Source: JALYLC01 sp035696365
GTDB taxonomy: Bacteria > Actinomycetota > Thermoleophilia > Gaiellales > JALYLC01
Direction of reading: 5' to 3'
Assembly: GCA_035696365.1 (NCBI GenBank)
Contig: DASRQS010000050.1
Span: 129,142-193,141 of the forward strand
Length of the DNA: 64,000 nucleotides
Position numbers and translations under genes: made by a program
Part shown: positions 1 through 6,843 of the stretch, one piece after another
Numbering within the stretch: position 1 is the stretch's first letter
Layout of the letters: each line of letters begins with the position of its first letter
Notes under the pieces: model-generated
The model's input: the letters and a program-made list of their open reading frames with translations, nothing else
Told to the model about the DNA's origin: nothing
The model's database searches: none

Positions 1-686
1 TCCACCGATCCGCCGACGAGCAGCATGTGCGCGAGCTGATCGCAGAAGCCCGTGTTGTGGAACAGCGGCACCATCACGAGCGTGCGATCGTCCGCACCCG
101 TGCCCATGGCCTCGACATACGCGCCGGCCGCCGACACCAGGCCCTCGTGCGTGATCACCGCGCCCTTCGGGACGCCGGTGCTGCCGGACGTGAAGCTGAT
201 CAGGGCGTGGCTCGAGGGCGTGACTGCCTCCGCGACGGCGCCCGCGGAGCGACCGGCCCAGATCGACCCCGGCCCGGCATCGAGGCCCGTGAGCTGCAGG
301 AGCGCCGACCCCGCGCGCCGGGCGCCTGCGGTCACGGACTCGAGGAACTCCTCGTCGGAGAGGACGACGCGCGGCTGCAGCAACGCGATCTGCAGCTCCA
401 GCTCGTAGGGGCTGAGGCGGTAGCTGAGTGGCGCCGCGACCGCTCCGGTATCGAGGCAGGCCAGGAACGCGACGATCCACTCGAGCGAGTTGAGGCCGAG
501 GATCGCGACGCGATCGCCGGGTCGCACGCCGTGATGCCGCAGCAGGCCGTTGAACGCGGCGACGAGCGCCCCCAGGTCCGCGTAGCTGACACCGCTCTGG
601 GCAGCGACGACAGCCGGCGCGTCCGGAGTCGACTGGGCACGCTCGCGAACGACGGCCGGAAGCAGGGGGATTCGAGTCGTCTTCAT
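1..686 (-). CDS. Acyl-CoA synthetase (AMP-binding), N-terminal part, cut by window edge
   Basis: This is the first 228 codons of a class I adenylate-forming enzyme, which activates a carboxylic acid as acyl-AMP and then acyl-CoA. The ATG at 686 opens MKTTRIPLLPAVV, and the ATP-binding P-loop motif TSGSTGVPKG is near residue 170. The C-terminal half lies outside the window, so substrate cannot be judged. It diverges from the 3-hydroxyacyl-CoA dehydrogenase at 845. A TTGACA box (741-736) and a TACCCT box (717-712) precede it, and an inverted repeat (691-708) lies between that promoter and the start codon. The enzyme probably feeds the beta-oxidation genes next to it. Family assignment is firm; fatty versus aromatic acid specificity is open. 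Confidence 0.9.
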   Translation of the reverse strand, partial: MKTTRIPLLPAVVRERAQSTPDAPAVVAAQSGVSYADLGALVAAFNGLLRHHGVRPGDRVAILGLNSLEWIVAFLACLDTGAVAAPLSYRLSPYELELQIALLQPRVVLSDEEFLESVTAGARRAGSALLQLTGLDAGPGSIWAGRSAGAVAEAVTPSSHALISFTSGSTGVPKGAVITHEGLVSAAGAYVEAMGTGADDRTLVMVPLFHNTGFCDQLAHMLLVGGSV

Positions 687-690
687 CTGT

Positions 691-708
691 CTACCCAACG
701 ATAGGTAG
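691..708. promoter_or_regulatory. Candidate TetR operator before the acyl-CoA synthetase
   Basis: CTACCCAACGATAGGTAG is an inverted repeat (CTACC-N8-GGTAG) that includes the half-site CGATAG found in the palindromes at 815, 4302 and 4381. It lies just downstream of the minus-strand -10 box, where a bound repressor would block transcription. It fits the consensus less well than the other three sites. Assignment to the TetR protein at 2878-3513 is inference. Confidence 0.5.
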
Positions 709-711
709 ATG

Positions 712-741
712 AGGGTAGCGAGCGACTCGCGGGCGTGTCAA
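712..741 (-). promoter_or_regulatory. Promoter of the acyl-CoA synthetase gene
   Basis: On the minus strand TTGACA (741-736) and TACCCT (717-712) are separated by 18 bases. The initiation region would fall inside the inverted repeat at 691-708. Confidence 0.5.
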
Positions 742-782
742 GCAGTGCCTTGCAAGCGATCAATCTGCCGGAAAGTGCAATC

Positions 783-810
783 TTGACACGGTAGGCGACT
801 GGAGTATTCT
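783..810 (+). promoter_or_regulatory. Promoter of the 3-hydroxyacyl-CoA dehydrogenase/thiolase operon
   Basis: TTGACA (783-788) and TATTCT (805-810) are separated by 16 bases, one of the best sigma-70-like promoters in the window. The palindrome at 815-830 covers the expected start of transcription. Confidence 0.65.
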
Positions 811-814
811 CCTG

Positions 815-830
815 CCTATCGCACGTTAGG
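815..830. promoter_or_regulatory. Candidate TetR operator over the transcription start
   Basis: CCTATCGCACGTTAGG fits the form CTAWCG-NN-CGWTAG shared with the perfect palindromes at 4302 and 4381. Its place immediately after the -10 box suits a repressor. The likely binder is the TetR protein encoded at 2878-3513. Confidence 0.6.
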
Positions 831-844
831 GAGAGGTGGCGGCC

Positions 845-1696
845 GTGGCGGAGACAGTCGGAATCATCGGCGCAGGCTTCATGGGATCGGGCATCGCCGA
901 GAGCGCCGCGCTTGGCGGCTACGACGTCGTCCAGTGCGAGCCCGACGCCGCGGTGCTCGAACGCTCGCGCGCGCGCATCGAGCAGAGCCTCGCCCGCGCG
1001 GCCACGGCGGGCAAGCTCGAGGGCGCGAGCCCCGAGTCGGTGCTGGCTCGGATCACCTCCGCGACGGACATGGAAGCTGTGAGCGGCGCCCAGCTCGTCA
1101 TCGAGGCGGTGGTCGAGGACTCGCTGGTCAAGGCCAAGGTCTTCCGCGAGCTCGACCGGCTGCTCCCCGCGGGCGTCCCGTTGGCGTCGAACACCTCGTC
1201 GATCCCGATCGCCCGCCTGGCTGCCGCGACCGGGCAGCCCGAGCGCGTGCTCGGGCTGCACTTCTTCTCACCCGTGCCCGTCATGAAGCTCGTCGAGGTC
1301 GTCGTGGGGCTCGACACGGCGAGCGAGGTCGTGAAGCGCGCGGAGCAGTTCGTCGGCGCCATCGGCAAGCAGTCCATCCGCACCAAGGATCGCTCCGGCT
1401 TCGTCGTCAACCTCCTGCTCGTGCCCTATCTGATGGCGGGCGTGCGCATGCTCGAGGAGGGCTTCGCGAGCGCCGAGGACATCGACCTCGGCATGACGCT
1501 CGGCGCCGGGCACCCCATGGGCCCGCTGACGCTCTGCGACTTCATCGGGCTGGACGTCCTGCAGGCCGTGTGCGATTCGCTCTACGACGAGTTCAAGCGC
1601 CCGGACTTCGCGGCGCCCCCGCTGCTCAAGCGGCTCGTCGAGGCAGGGCACTGGGGCCGCAAGTCCGGCCGCGGCTTCTACGAATACGCCCGATGA
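845..1696 (+). CDS. 3-hydroxyacyl-CoA dehydrogenase (3-hydroxybutyryl-CoA dehydrogenase type)
   Basis: The enzyme oxidises (S)-3-hydroxyacyl-CoA to 3-ketoacyl-CoA with NAD. The N-terminal Rossmann motif GIIGAGFMGSG begins at about residue 5, and the family motifs ASNTSSIPI and LGLHFFSPVPVMKLVE (with the catalytic His) follow. The C-terminal helical domain has GAGHPMGPLTLCDFIGLD and the end KSGRGFYEY is typical. The length of 283 aa is that of the short single-function family. I prefer the GTG at 845 to the GTG at 836 because AGGGAGAGG (828-836) is then spaced 8 bases from the start. The stop overlaps the thiolase start, so the two are translationally coupled. Confidence 0.93.
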   Translation: MAETVGIIGAGFMGSGIAESAALGGYDVVQCEPDAAVLERSRARIEQSLARAATAGKLEGASPESVLARITSATDMEAVSGAQLVIEAVVEDSLVKAKVFRELDRLLPAGVPLASNTSSIPIARLAAATGQPERVLGLHFFSPVPVMKLVEVVVGLDTASEVVKRAEQFVGAIGKQSIRTKDRSGFVVNLLLVPYLMAGVRMLEEGFASAEDIDLGMTLGAGHPMGPLTLCDFIGLDVLQAVCDSLYDEFKRPDFAAPPLLKRLVEAGHWGRKSGRGFYEYAR

Positions 1697-2868
1697 TGCA
1701 CAACGACCCCATCGCGCTCGTCGGCGGAGTGCGCACCGCCGTCGGCAGCTTCGGTGGAGCGCTCAAGGATGTCGAGGCGGCTGACCTGGGCGCAGCCTGC
1801 ATCCGCGAGTTGATCGCGCGCGTGGGCATCGACGGCGGCGAGGTCGAGGAGGTCGTGATGGGCCAGGTCGCCCAGGTGGGCCCGGATGCCTACAACGCGA
1901 GGCGCTGTGCGCTCGGCGCGGGGCTTCCGCCGTCGTCGACGGCGATGAATGTGAACCGGCTCTGCTCCTCGGGGCTGCAGGCGATCGTCAGCGGCGCGCA
2001 GTCGATCCTGGCGGGCCAGGCGCTGGTTGTGGCCGCCGGCGGCGACGAGTCGATGAGTCGGCAGCCGTTTCTCACCTACGGCGAGCGCGCCGGCTGGAGG
2101 CTCGGCTCGCGCGAGGCGATCGACGGCACGCTGTCGCTGCTGACCGACCCGTTCGGTGGGTATCAGATGGGCGTCACGGCCGAGAAAATCGCCGAGCAGC
2201 AGGAGGTCTCCCGCGAACAGCAGGATGCGTTTGCGCTGCTAAGCCAGCGGCGAGCCGCGGAAGCGATCGAACAGGGTCGTTTCGACGAGCAGATCGTGCC
2301 CATCGAGGCTCCGCGCGCGAGCGAGCCGTTTGCCCGGGACGAGCACCCGCGGGCGACCACGCTGGAGCAACTGGCCGCCCTCAAGCCCGTCTTCCAGAAG
2401 GGCGGCTCCGTGACCGCCGGAAACTCGTCCGGCATCAACGACGGCGCCGCCGCGGTGCTGCTCATGCGGCTCTCCGAGGCGCGGGAGCGCGGCCTCCCCC
2501 CGCGGCTGCTCCTGCGCTCCTGGGCGGTCACCGGCATCGAGCCCGAGATCATGGGCTACGCGCCCGCGATGTCGATCCCGAAGGCGCTCGAGCTGGCCGG
2601 CAAGACGCTCGACGACATCGACATCATCGAGCTGAACGAGGCCTTCGCGGCTCAGGCGGTGGCCGTGGCCGAGACGCTCCGGCTACCGGAGGAGAAGCTG
2701 AATCCCGACGGCGGGGCGATCGCCCTCGGCCATCCGGTCGGCGCGACCGGCGCCATCCTGACGGTGAAGCTCATGCACGCGCTCGAGCGGGCGGGAGCGC
2801 ACTTCGGGCTCGTCTCGATGTGCATCGGCGGCGGCCAGGGCTTCGCCGCCGTGTTCGAGCGCCCTTGA
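1693..2868 (+). CDS. Acetyl-CoA acyltransferase (thiolase)
   Basis: A 391-residue thiolase that splits 3-ketoacyl-CoA with CoA, or runs in reverse as an acetoacetyl-CoA forming enzyme. The nucleophilic Cys is in NRLCSSGLQAI (about residue 90), the acid/base residues are in GHPVGATGA and CIGGGQG near the C-terminus, and ELNEAFAAQ is present. The start ATG overlaps the upstream stop; a second ATG follows immediately at 1696. With the gene before it, it supplies the last two steps of beta-oxidation. It ends 9 bases before the end of the convergent TetR gene. Confidence 0.95.
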   Translation: MMHNDPIALVGGVRTAVGSFGGALKDVEAADLGAACIRELIARVGIDGGEVEEVVMGQVAQVGPDAYNARRCALGAGLPPSSTAMNVNRLCSSGLQAIVSGAQSILAGQALVVAAGGDESMSRQPFLTYGERAGWRLGSREAIDGTLSLLTDPFGGYQMGVTAEKIAEQQEVSREQQDAFALLSQRRAAEAIEQGRFDEQIVPIEAPRASEPFARDEHPRATTLEQLAALKPVFQKGGSVTAGNSSGINDGAAAVLLMRLSEARERGLPPRLLLRSWAVTGIEPEIMGYAPAMSIPKALELAGKTLDDIDIIELNEAFAAQAVAVAETLRLPEEKLNPDGGAIALGHPVGATGAILTVKLMHALERAGAHFGLVSMCIGGGQGFAAVFERP

Positions 2869-2877
2869 GCCGCGCCT

Positions 2878-3513
2878 TCAGGCAAGCGCCTGGGCCGATG
2901 ACATCAGCGAGTCGAACTCGTCCCGGGCGATCTCGCCAGCGCCGGCCAGCCGGAGCCCGAAGCTGACGTAGACCAGGGCGACCTCGGACAGCGAGAGGCG
3001 GCCGCGGCGCTCGTACCAGGTGCCGACGTGTGTGCATTGTGCGAGGATCGCGAAGGCCGTCAGCTTCTCATCGAGCATGTCGAACGCGCCGGTGTACCGG
3101 CCCTCGGCGAGAATCTCGGTGAGCAGCCGCTCGTACTCGTCGCGCAGCCGCTGCACGACCTTGCGGCGTTCGCCCGTCAGACTGCGCAGCTCCGTGTCTC
3201 CGAGGATCGCCTCCTTCGGCCGGTGGGCGTGCATCAGCACGTGGTGGATGATCAGCGTCGTGAGCTTGCGCTCGGGCGCCGTCTGCTGCTCGGTGCCGAC
3301 GCGCACGCGATCGATCAGCTCGCGCATCGTCGAGTAGATGATCTCGAAGAGGATCTCCTGCTTGTCCTCATAGTGGTAGTAGATGCTCGCCGACTTGATG
3401 CCGAGGACCTGCGCGATCCCGCGGGTCGTCGTCGCCTCGAAGCCATGATTGAAGAACAGCTCGGCCGCGGCGCGCCGGATTTGGGACGATCGCTCCTCGG
3501 ACGACGCCGTCAT
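2878..3513 (-). CDS. TetR/AcrR family repressor of the acyl-CoA genes
   Basis: A 211-residue regulator. The N-terminal helix-turn-helix spans about residues 10-55 (RRAAAELFFNHGF, then TTTRGIAQVLGIKSASIYYH), and the rest is a variable all-helical ligand domain. It is the last gene after the enoyl-CoA hydratase and overlaps it by 4 bases, so it is probably autoregulated through the palindromes at 4302 and 4381. Related sites at 691 and 815 would bring the synthetase and the dehydrogenase/thiolase operon into the same regulon. The ligand is probably an acyl-CoA, as for FadR-type and PaaR-type TetR proteins; that is inference from neighbours. Confidence 0.9.
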   Translation of the reverse strand: MTASSEERSSQIRRAAAELFFNHGFEATTTRGIAQVLGIKSASIYYHYEDKQEILFEIIYSTMRELIDRVRVGTEQQTAPERKLTTLIIHHVLMHAHRPKEAILGDTELRSLTGERRKVVQRLRDEYERLLTEILAEGRYTGAFDMLDEKLTAFAILAQCTHVGTWYERRGRLSLSEVALVYVSFGLRLAGAGEIARDEFDSLMSSAQALA

Positions 3514-4289
3514 CCGCCCATTCCAGGGGCGGCGAATGCCGGCTCTCGCTTTGCGAGAAAGGCGGTGCAGCCCTCCCGGGCGTCGTCGCTGACAAGCACC
3601 TCGGCGATGCGCTCACACTCAGCCGCCAAGTTGGCCGGGTGCAGGCCCTGGAGGGAGCGATTGCAGAGCTCCTTCGCGGCTGCCACCGCGGACGGGCTGT
3701 TGCGTGCGATCTGCCGCGCGCTCTCGAGCGCCTTGTCCAGCACTGGGTCGACGACGGCGTCGACGAGGCCGCGCCGCAGGGCCTCGTCTGCTCCGACGTA
3801 GCGCCCGGTGAAGATCAGCTCCTTGGCGAAGCCGAGCGTCGTCGTGCGCGCCAGCCGCTGGCTGCCGCCCCAGCCTGGGATCAGGCCGAAGGAAACCTCG
3901 GGCTGCCCAAACTTGGCGTTCGACGACGCGTAGCGGATGTCGCACGCCAGCGCCACCTCGCATCCGCCGCCCAATGCGTAACCGTTGACGGCTGCGATCG
4001 AGGGCTTCGGCATCGTCTCGAGCAGGCGTCCCACCTGGTGACCGACAGCCGCGAACTCGCGTGCCTGGTCGGGTGTAACCCGGCTCATGTATTCGAGGTC
4101 GGCACCGCCGATGAACGCCCGGTCTCCGGCGCCGGTCAGCACGACGCAGCGAACGCCGGCATCCTGGCTCAACTCGCAGATGCGCGCCTCGAGCTCGCTG
4201 ACGGTGTCGATGTCGAGCGCGTTGAGGCTTGCCTGGCGATCAATCTCCACCACTGCAACCGTTCCGTCACGCGAAACCACGATGCCCAC
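3510..4289 (-). CDS. Enoyl-CoA hydratase/isomerase family protein
   Basis: A 259-residue crotonase-fold protein that hydrates 2-enoyl-CoA. The oxyanion-hole motifs are GAGDRAFIGGADL and ALGGGCEVALACD, and the Glu-containing stretch FGLIPGWGGSQRL is where the family's general base lies. The start is a GTG preceded by AGGAGG (4301-4296) with 6 bases of spacing, which fixes it well. The promoter region upstream lies between two copies of the 14-bp palindrome. It completes a beta-oxidation set with the dehydrogenase and thiolase on the opposite strand. Confidence 0.92.
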   Translation of the reverse strand: MGIVVSRDGTVAVVEIDRQASLNALDIDTVSELEARICELSQDAGVRCVVLTGAGDRAFIGGADLEYMSRVTPDQAREFAAVGHQVGRLLETMPKPSIAAVNGYALGGGCEVALACDIRYASSNAKFGQPEVSFGLIPGWGGSQRLARTTTLGFAKELIFTGRYVGADEALRRGLVDAVVDPVLDKALESARQIARNSPSAVAAAKELCNRSLQGLHPANLAAECERIAEVLVSDDAREGCTAFLAKREPAFAAPGMGG

Positions 4290-4301
4290 AACCGGCCTCC
4301 T

Positions 4302-4315
4302 CTATCGATCGATAG
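4302..4315. promoter_or_regulatory. Perfect 14-bp palindrome CTATCGATCGATAG, proximal copy
   Basis: A perfect palindrome directly upstream of the AGGAGG of the enoyl-CoA hydratase. A minus-strand -10 candidate (TAACCT, within 4320-4332) lies just before it, so a bound repressor would cover the initiation region. An identical copy is 79 bases away at 4381. Confidence 0.7.
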
Positions 4316-4380
4316 TCACGCTCTAGGTTAGAGCGCCGCGCTGCCAGGAGGCAAATCCGACCTGCTCGGACCTGCCGAAC

Positions 4381-4394
4381 CTATCGATCGATAG
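4381..4394. promoter_or_regulatory. Perfect 14-bp palindrome, distal copy, containing a stop codon
   Basis: Identical to the copy at 4302-4315. Its last three bases on the minus strand are the TAG stop of the monooxygenase gene, so the site is constrained both as coding end and as operator. Two sites about eight helical turns apart could allow looping; that is inference. Confidence 0.65.
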
Positions 4395-5451
4395 CCAAGA
4401 TCTGGTCGCGCCGGGCCACCTCAGCCCGGACGAGCCGCACGATGCCGGCGTACTCGCGCGCATCTTCGAGTGGGTCGAAGCCGCGCAGGAGGATCGTCGT
4501 GACGCCGAGGTCGACATAGCGCAGGAGGGACTCCGCTACCTGCTCGGTCGTCCCGACCAGAGCCGTCGTGTTGCCGCGCGCACCGGTCGCCTCGGCAATC
4601 GCCGTGAACAGGCGTTCGTCGTGCACCTCGCCAGCGGCAGCGGCCTCCAGCAGGCGTCGCGAGCCAACGCTCTCGGAGCGCGCATCAGACGCGATGCCGC
4701 CGGCAGCGCGCGCACGCGCCTGGGCTAGCAGCCGGTGCGCGCGCTCCCAGGCGGCGTCTTCAGTCTCCCCGAGGATCGCACGAAGCGACAGGCTGAAACG
4801 CAGCGGCCGGCCGTTCGCGCTCGCGGTTGCTCGCACGCGTTCGATGTGAGCGCGCGCCGCGTCGAGCGGCTCGCCCCAGAGCGCGTAGACGTCGGCGTGC
4901 CGAGCAGCGACCGCTATGGCCGCGTCGGACGACCCACCGAAGTAGATCGGCAGGTATGGGCGCTGTGACGGTCGCACCGCCGGGGAGGCTCCCTCAAAGC
5001 GATAAAACTCGCCGACATGGTCGACTGGTCCCTCTGCAGTCCAGATCGCCCGCAGCACCTCGAGGTACTCGTCGGTACGGCGATAGCGCGTGTCGTGGTC
5101 AAGGTAGTCACCGTCGCGTCGCTGATCGGCGTCGCTGCCGCCCGAGACTACGTGGACCGCAAGCCGGCCACCCGAGAACTGGTCGAGGGTGGCGAGCTTG
5201 CGCGCCGCGAGCGTTGGCGAGATGAACCCCGGCCGGTGGGCGAGGAGGACTCCGAGCCGCTGCGTGTTCGCAAAGACGTCAGCCGCAACCACGAAGCCGT
5301 CGGGAGCGTCCGAGTAGTAGCCGATCAGCACGCGGTCGAAGCCGGACTCCTCGTGAACGCGCGCAATCGCGCGCGTGAATGGCACATCGACGATGGGCCC
5401 GCCAGCCGCTTGCGTCTCCGAGGAGGCACGCGTCGCGATCATGCCGATCAA
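4381..5451 (-). CDS. LLM-class flavin-dependent monooxygenase (SsuD-like)
   Basis: A luciferase-like TIM-barrel oxygenase that uses reduced FMN; the family includes alkanesulfonate monooxygenase. Motifs LAHRPGFISPTLAARKLATL, HVVSGGSDADQRRDGDYL and IYFGGSSDAAI are typical. Start: TTG at 5451 and ATG at 5442 lack a good ribosome site. An ATT at 5463 lies 7 bases after a GAAGGGAG and would begin IPIELIGMI, which matches where relatives begin (x-V-E-F-I-G). I list the TTG and regard ATT as a real possibility. The gene reads towards the enoyl-CoA hydratase and ends inside an operator. Its substrate is unknown. Confidence 0.85.
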   Translation of the reverse strand: MIGMIATRASSETQAAGGPIVDVPFTRAIARVHEESGFDRVLIGYYSDAPDGFVVAADVFANTQRLGVLLAHRPGFISPTLAARKLATLDQFSGGRLAVHVVSGGSDADQRRDGDYLDHDTRYRRTDEYLEVLRAIWTAEGPVDHVGEFYRFEGASPAVRPSQRPYLPIYFGGSSDAAIAVAARHADVYALWGEPLDAARAHIERVRATASANGRPLRFSLSLRAILGETEDAAWERAHRLLAQARARAAGGIASDARSESVGSRRLLEAAAAGEVHDERLFTAIAEATGARGNTTALVGTTEQVAESLLRYVDLGVTTILLRGFDPLEDAREYAGIVRLVRAEVARRDQILAIDR

Positions 5452-5469
5452 CTCGATGGGAATACTGCG

Positions 5470-5900
5470 GCTCCCTTCAGGGATTGCGGCTCAGCCGATC
5501 GAGGCCGCGGAGACTGACGACCCGTGACGCTGCCAGGGGATTCTACGGATTCCGCCCGGCCCGGCCGCGCTGTCGATGGCCCCTGCCCGCTACCCGTTTC
5601 GCACCGGTCGCGATCACTCCCTGGAGTTCCCACCTCATTAGGAACAGACAGCCCCAGCGATCTACGCTGCACGAAAATGCTCACGTGCCGTTCGAATCGC
5701 GCGCCCAGCTTTGGTGAGTCTCGATGCCCCGGCGCTCCCGCGTTCCTGCCCCGTCAGCCTGTGCCGCGCTGCTGGTGCGTTGTCGGCCGGAACCGCACGT
5801 CTAGGCGCTCACCGCGACCGGACTCTCAGAGCGGGTGGCGCGTCGCATATCTTGCGAGCGACGCCGACCAGGACAGCAGCCCGTTCGGAGTTGAGGTGTT
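5470..5900. other. Non-coding stretch, no gene recognised
   Basis: About 430 bases with no credible gene on either strand. Open frames here give no recognisable protein, and the base composition looks slightly less G+C-rich than the flanks. A TTCGAATC T-loop-like sequence near 5693 does not fold into a tRNA. Confidence 0.5.
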
Positions 5901-5901
5901 A

Positions 5902-5934
5902 CCGCGAGCCGGGGCCGACTGCCCCGGCTCGCGG
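5902..5934 (-). terminator. Strong hairpin downstream of tRNA-Sec
   Basis: A perfect 14-bp inverted repeat (CCGCGAGCCGGGGC with its complement) around a 5-base loop. It lies about 95 bases downstream of the tRNA-Sec 3' end on the minus strand. There is no T-run, so it may be an actinobacterial U-less terminator or a processing or stability element. Confidence 0.55.
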
Positions 5935-6029
5935 CATGTACGGGGACCGCACCGCGCGCGCATCCCTGTCCTCTGCGGCACGTCTGACCTATGGAGGAAT
6001 GCGGGTTACCGCATGGTTCCGTGCCCTGA

Positions 6030-6122
6030 CGAGGCGGCGCAGGAATCGAACCTACCAAGCGACGGGCTACGCCGCCCTGCCGGTTTTGAAGACCGGATCG
6101 GCCACCAGGCCGGTGCCACCCC
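6030..6122 (-). tRNA. selC: tRNA-Sec (anticodon TCA)
   Basis: Read on the minus strand from 6122. The 8-bp acceptor stem GGGGTGGC pairs with GCCGCCTC (two G-U pairs). A D arm CGGCC-TGGT-GGCCG follows, then an anticodon arm CCGGT-CTTCAAA-ACCGG with anticodon TCA. A long variable arm of about 7 bp (GGCGGCG/CGTCGCT) and a T arm GTAGG-TTCGATT-CCTGC come next, with discriminator G. CCA is not encoded (TCA follows). The 8-bp acceptor, long extra arm, TCA anticodon and 93-base length together mark selenocysteine tRNA, not an opal suppressor. selA, selB and selD are not in the window, and no selenoprotein is evident here. Confidence 0.92.
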
Positions 6123-6184
6123 AGGGCAATCTAGGCTTAGCGGGCGCTCCGCGCGGCGCTGTCGTCCAGCCTGGAGGGATGCCG

Positions 6185-6703
6185 ATGTCTGCCGATGGCC
6201 TCGTCGAAGCTCTGCACGTCGCGGGACCGGTGGGTCCGCACTCCGAGCAACTGCAGCTGTTCGGGCAGTTCATCGGCTCCTGGGACACCGCCTGGACGGG
6301 TCTCGACGCCGCTGGCCGGACGCAGGCCGCGCGCGGAGAATTGCACTTCGGCTGGGTGCTCGGCGGCCGTGCCGTACAAGACATCTGGATCGTCCCAGGT
6401 CGCGGCGAGCCCGGCGCGGGAGTGCCGCCGCTCGCCTTCCACGGTTCGACGATTCGCTTCTACGACGCGTCCATCGAGGCCTGGCGATCGACCTGGATCG
6501 ACCCCGTCAACGGCCGCGTGCGGCGCTTCATCGGCCGACCGGTGGACGGCGAGATCGTGCTGCTGAGCGACGAGGATGATCCGCAGCTCCGCTGGCGCTT
6601 CACCGACATCGCGCCCGACGCGTTCACCTGGCGCGGCGAGATCTCCCGCGACGGCGGCGCCACGTGGGCCGTCGATGAGGAGATGAGGATCACGCGGCGA
6701 TAA
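6185..6703 (+). CDS. Conserved hypothetical protein, DUF1579-like
   Basis: A 172-residue soluble protein without signal peptide. Blocks such as LQLFGQFIGSWDTAWTG, GWVLGGRAVQDIWI, GSTIRFYD and WRGEISRDGGATW resemble small beta-barrel proteins of the DUF1579 type, in which a conserved GxW near the N-terminus and an (F/Y)-G-W-x-L-x-G-R-A strand recur. The function is unknown. The ATG at 6185 is preferred over 6179 because GGAGGG (6173-6178) is then 6 bases away. It follows the divergent tRNA-Sec gene by about 60 bases. Confidence 0.75.
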   Translation: MSADGLVEALHVAGPVGPHSEQLQLFGQFIGSWDTAWTGLDAAGRTQAARGELHFGWVLGGRAVQDIWIVPGRGEPGAGVPPLAFHGSTIRFYDASIEAWRSTWIDPVNGRVRRFIGRPVDGEIVLLSDEDDPQLRWRFTDIAPDAFTWRGEISRDGGATWAVDEEMRITRR

Positions 6704-6843
6704 CCGCCGGGGCGTCGCTTCGAGCTGCACGCGTGGCCTTCCTGCTCCGGGTCATCCTCGACGATGGCGGCGGTCGTCAAGCCCCGCCAGGACCCCAGCG
6801 CGAGGCCAAGCGCCGTAGGTCGGCGCGGGACTCCTCGGACGCC

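Noticed and set aside
5640..5715. Possible tRNA: a TTCGAATC T-loop-like sequence near 5693
   Set aside because: No matching T stem of 5 bp, no D loop with the conserved GG, and no acceptor pairing within 75 bases.
2878..6703. Selenoprotein with in-frame TGA near the tRNA-Sec
   Set aside because: All genes in this stretch have ends at positions normal for their families; no reading continues past a TGA into conserved sequence.
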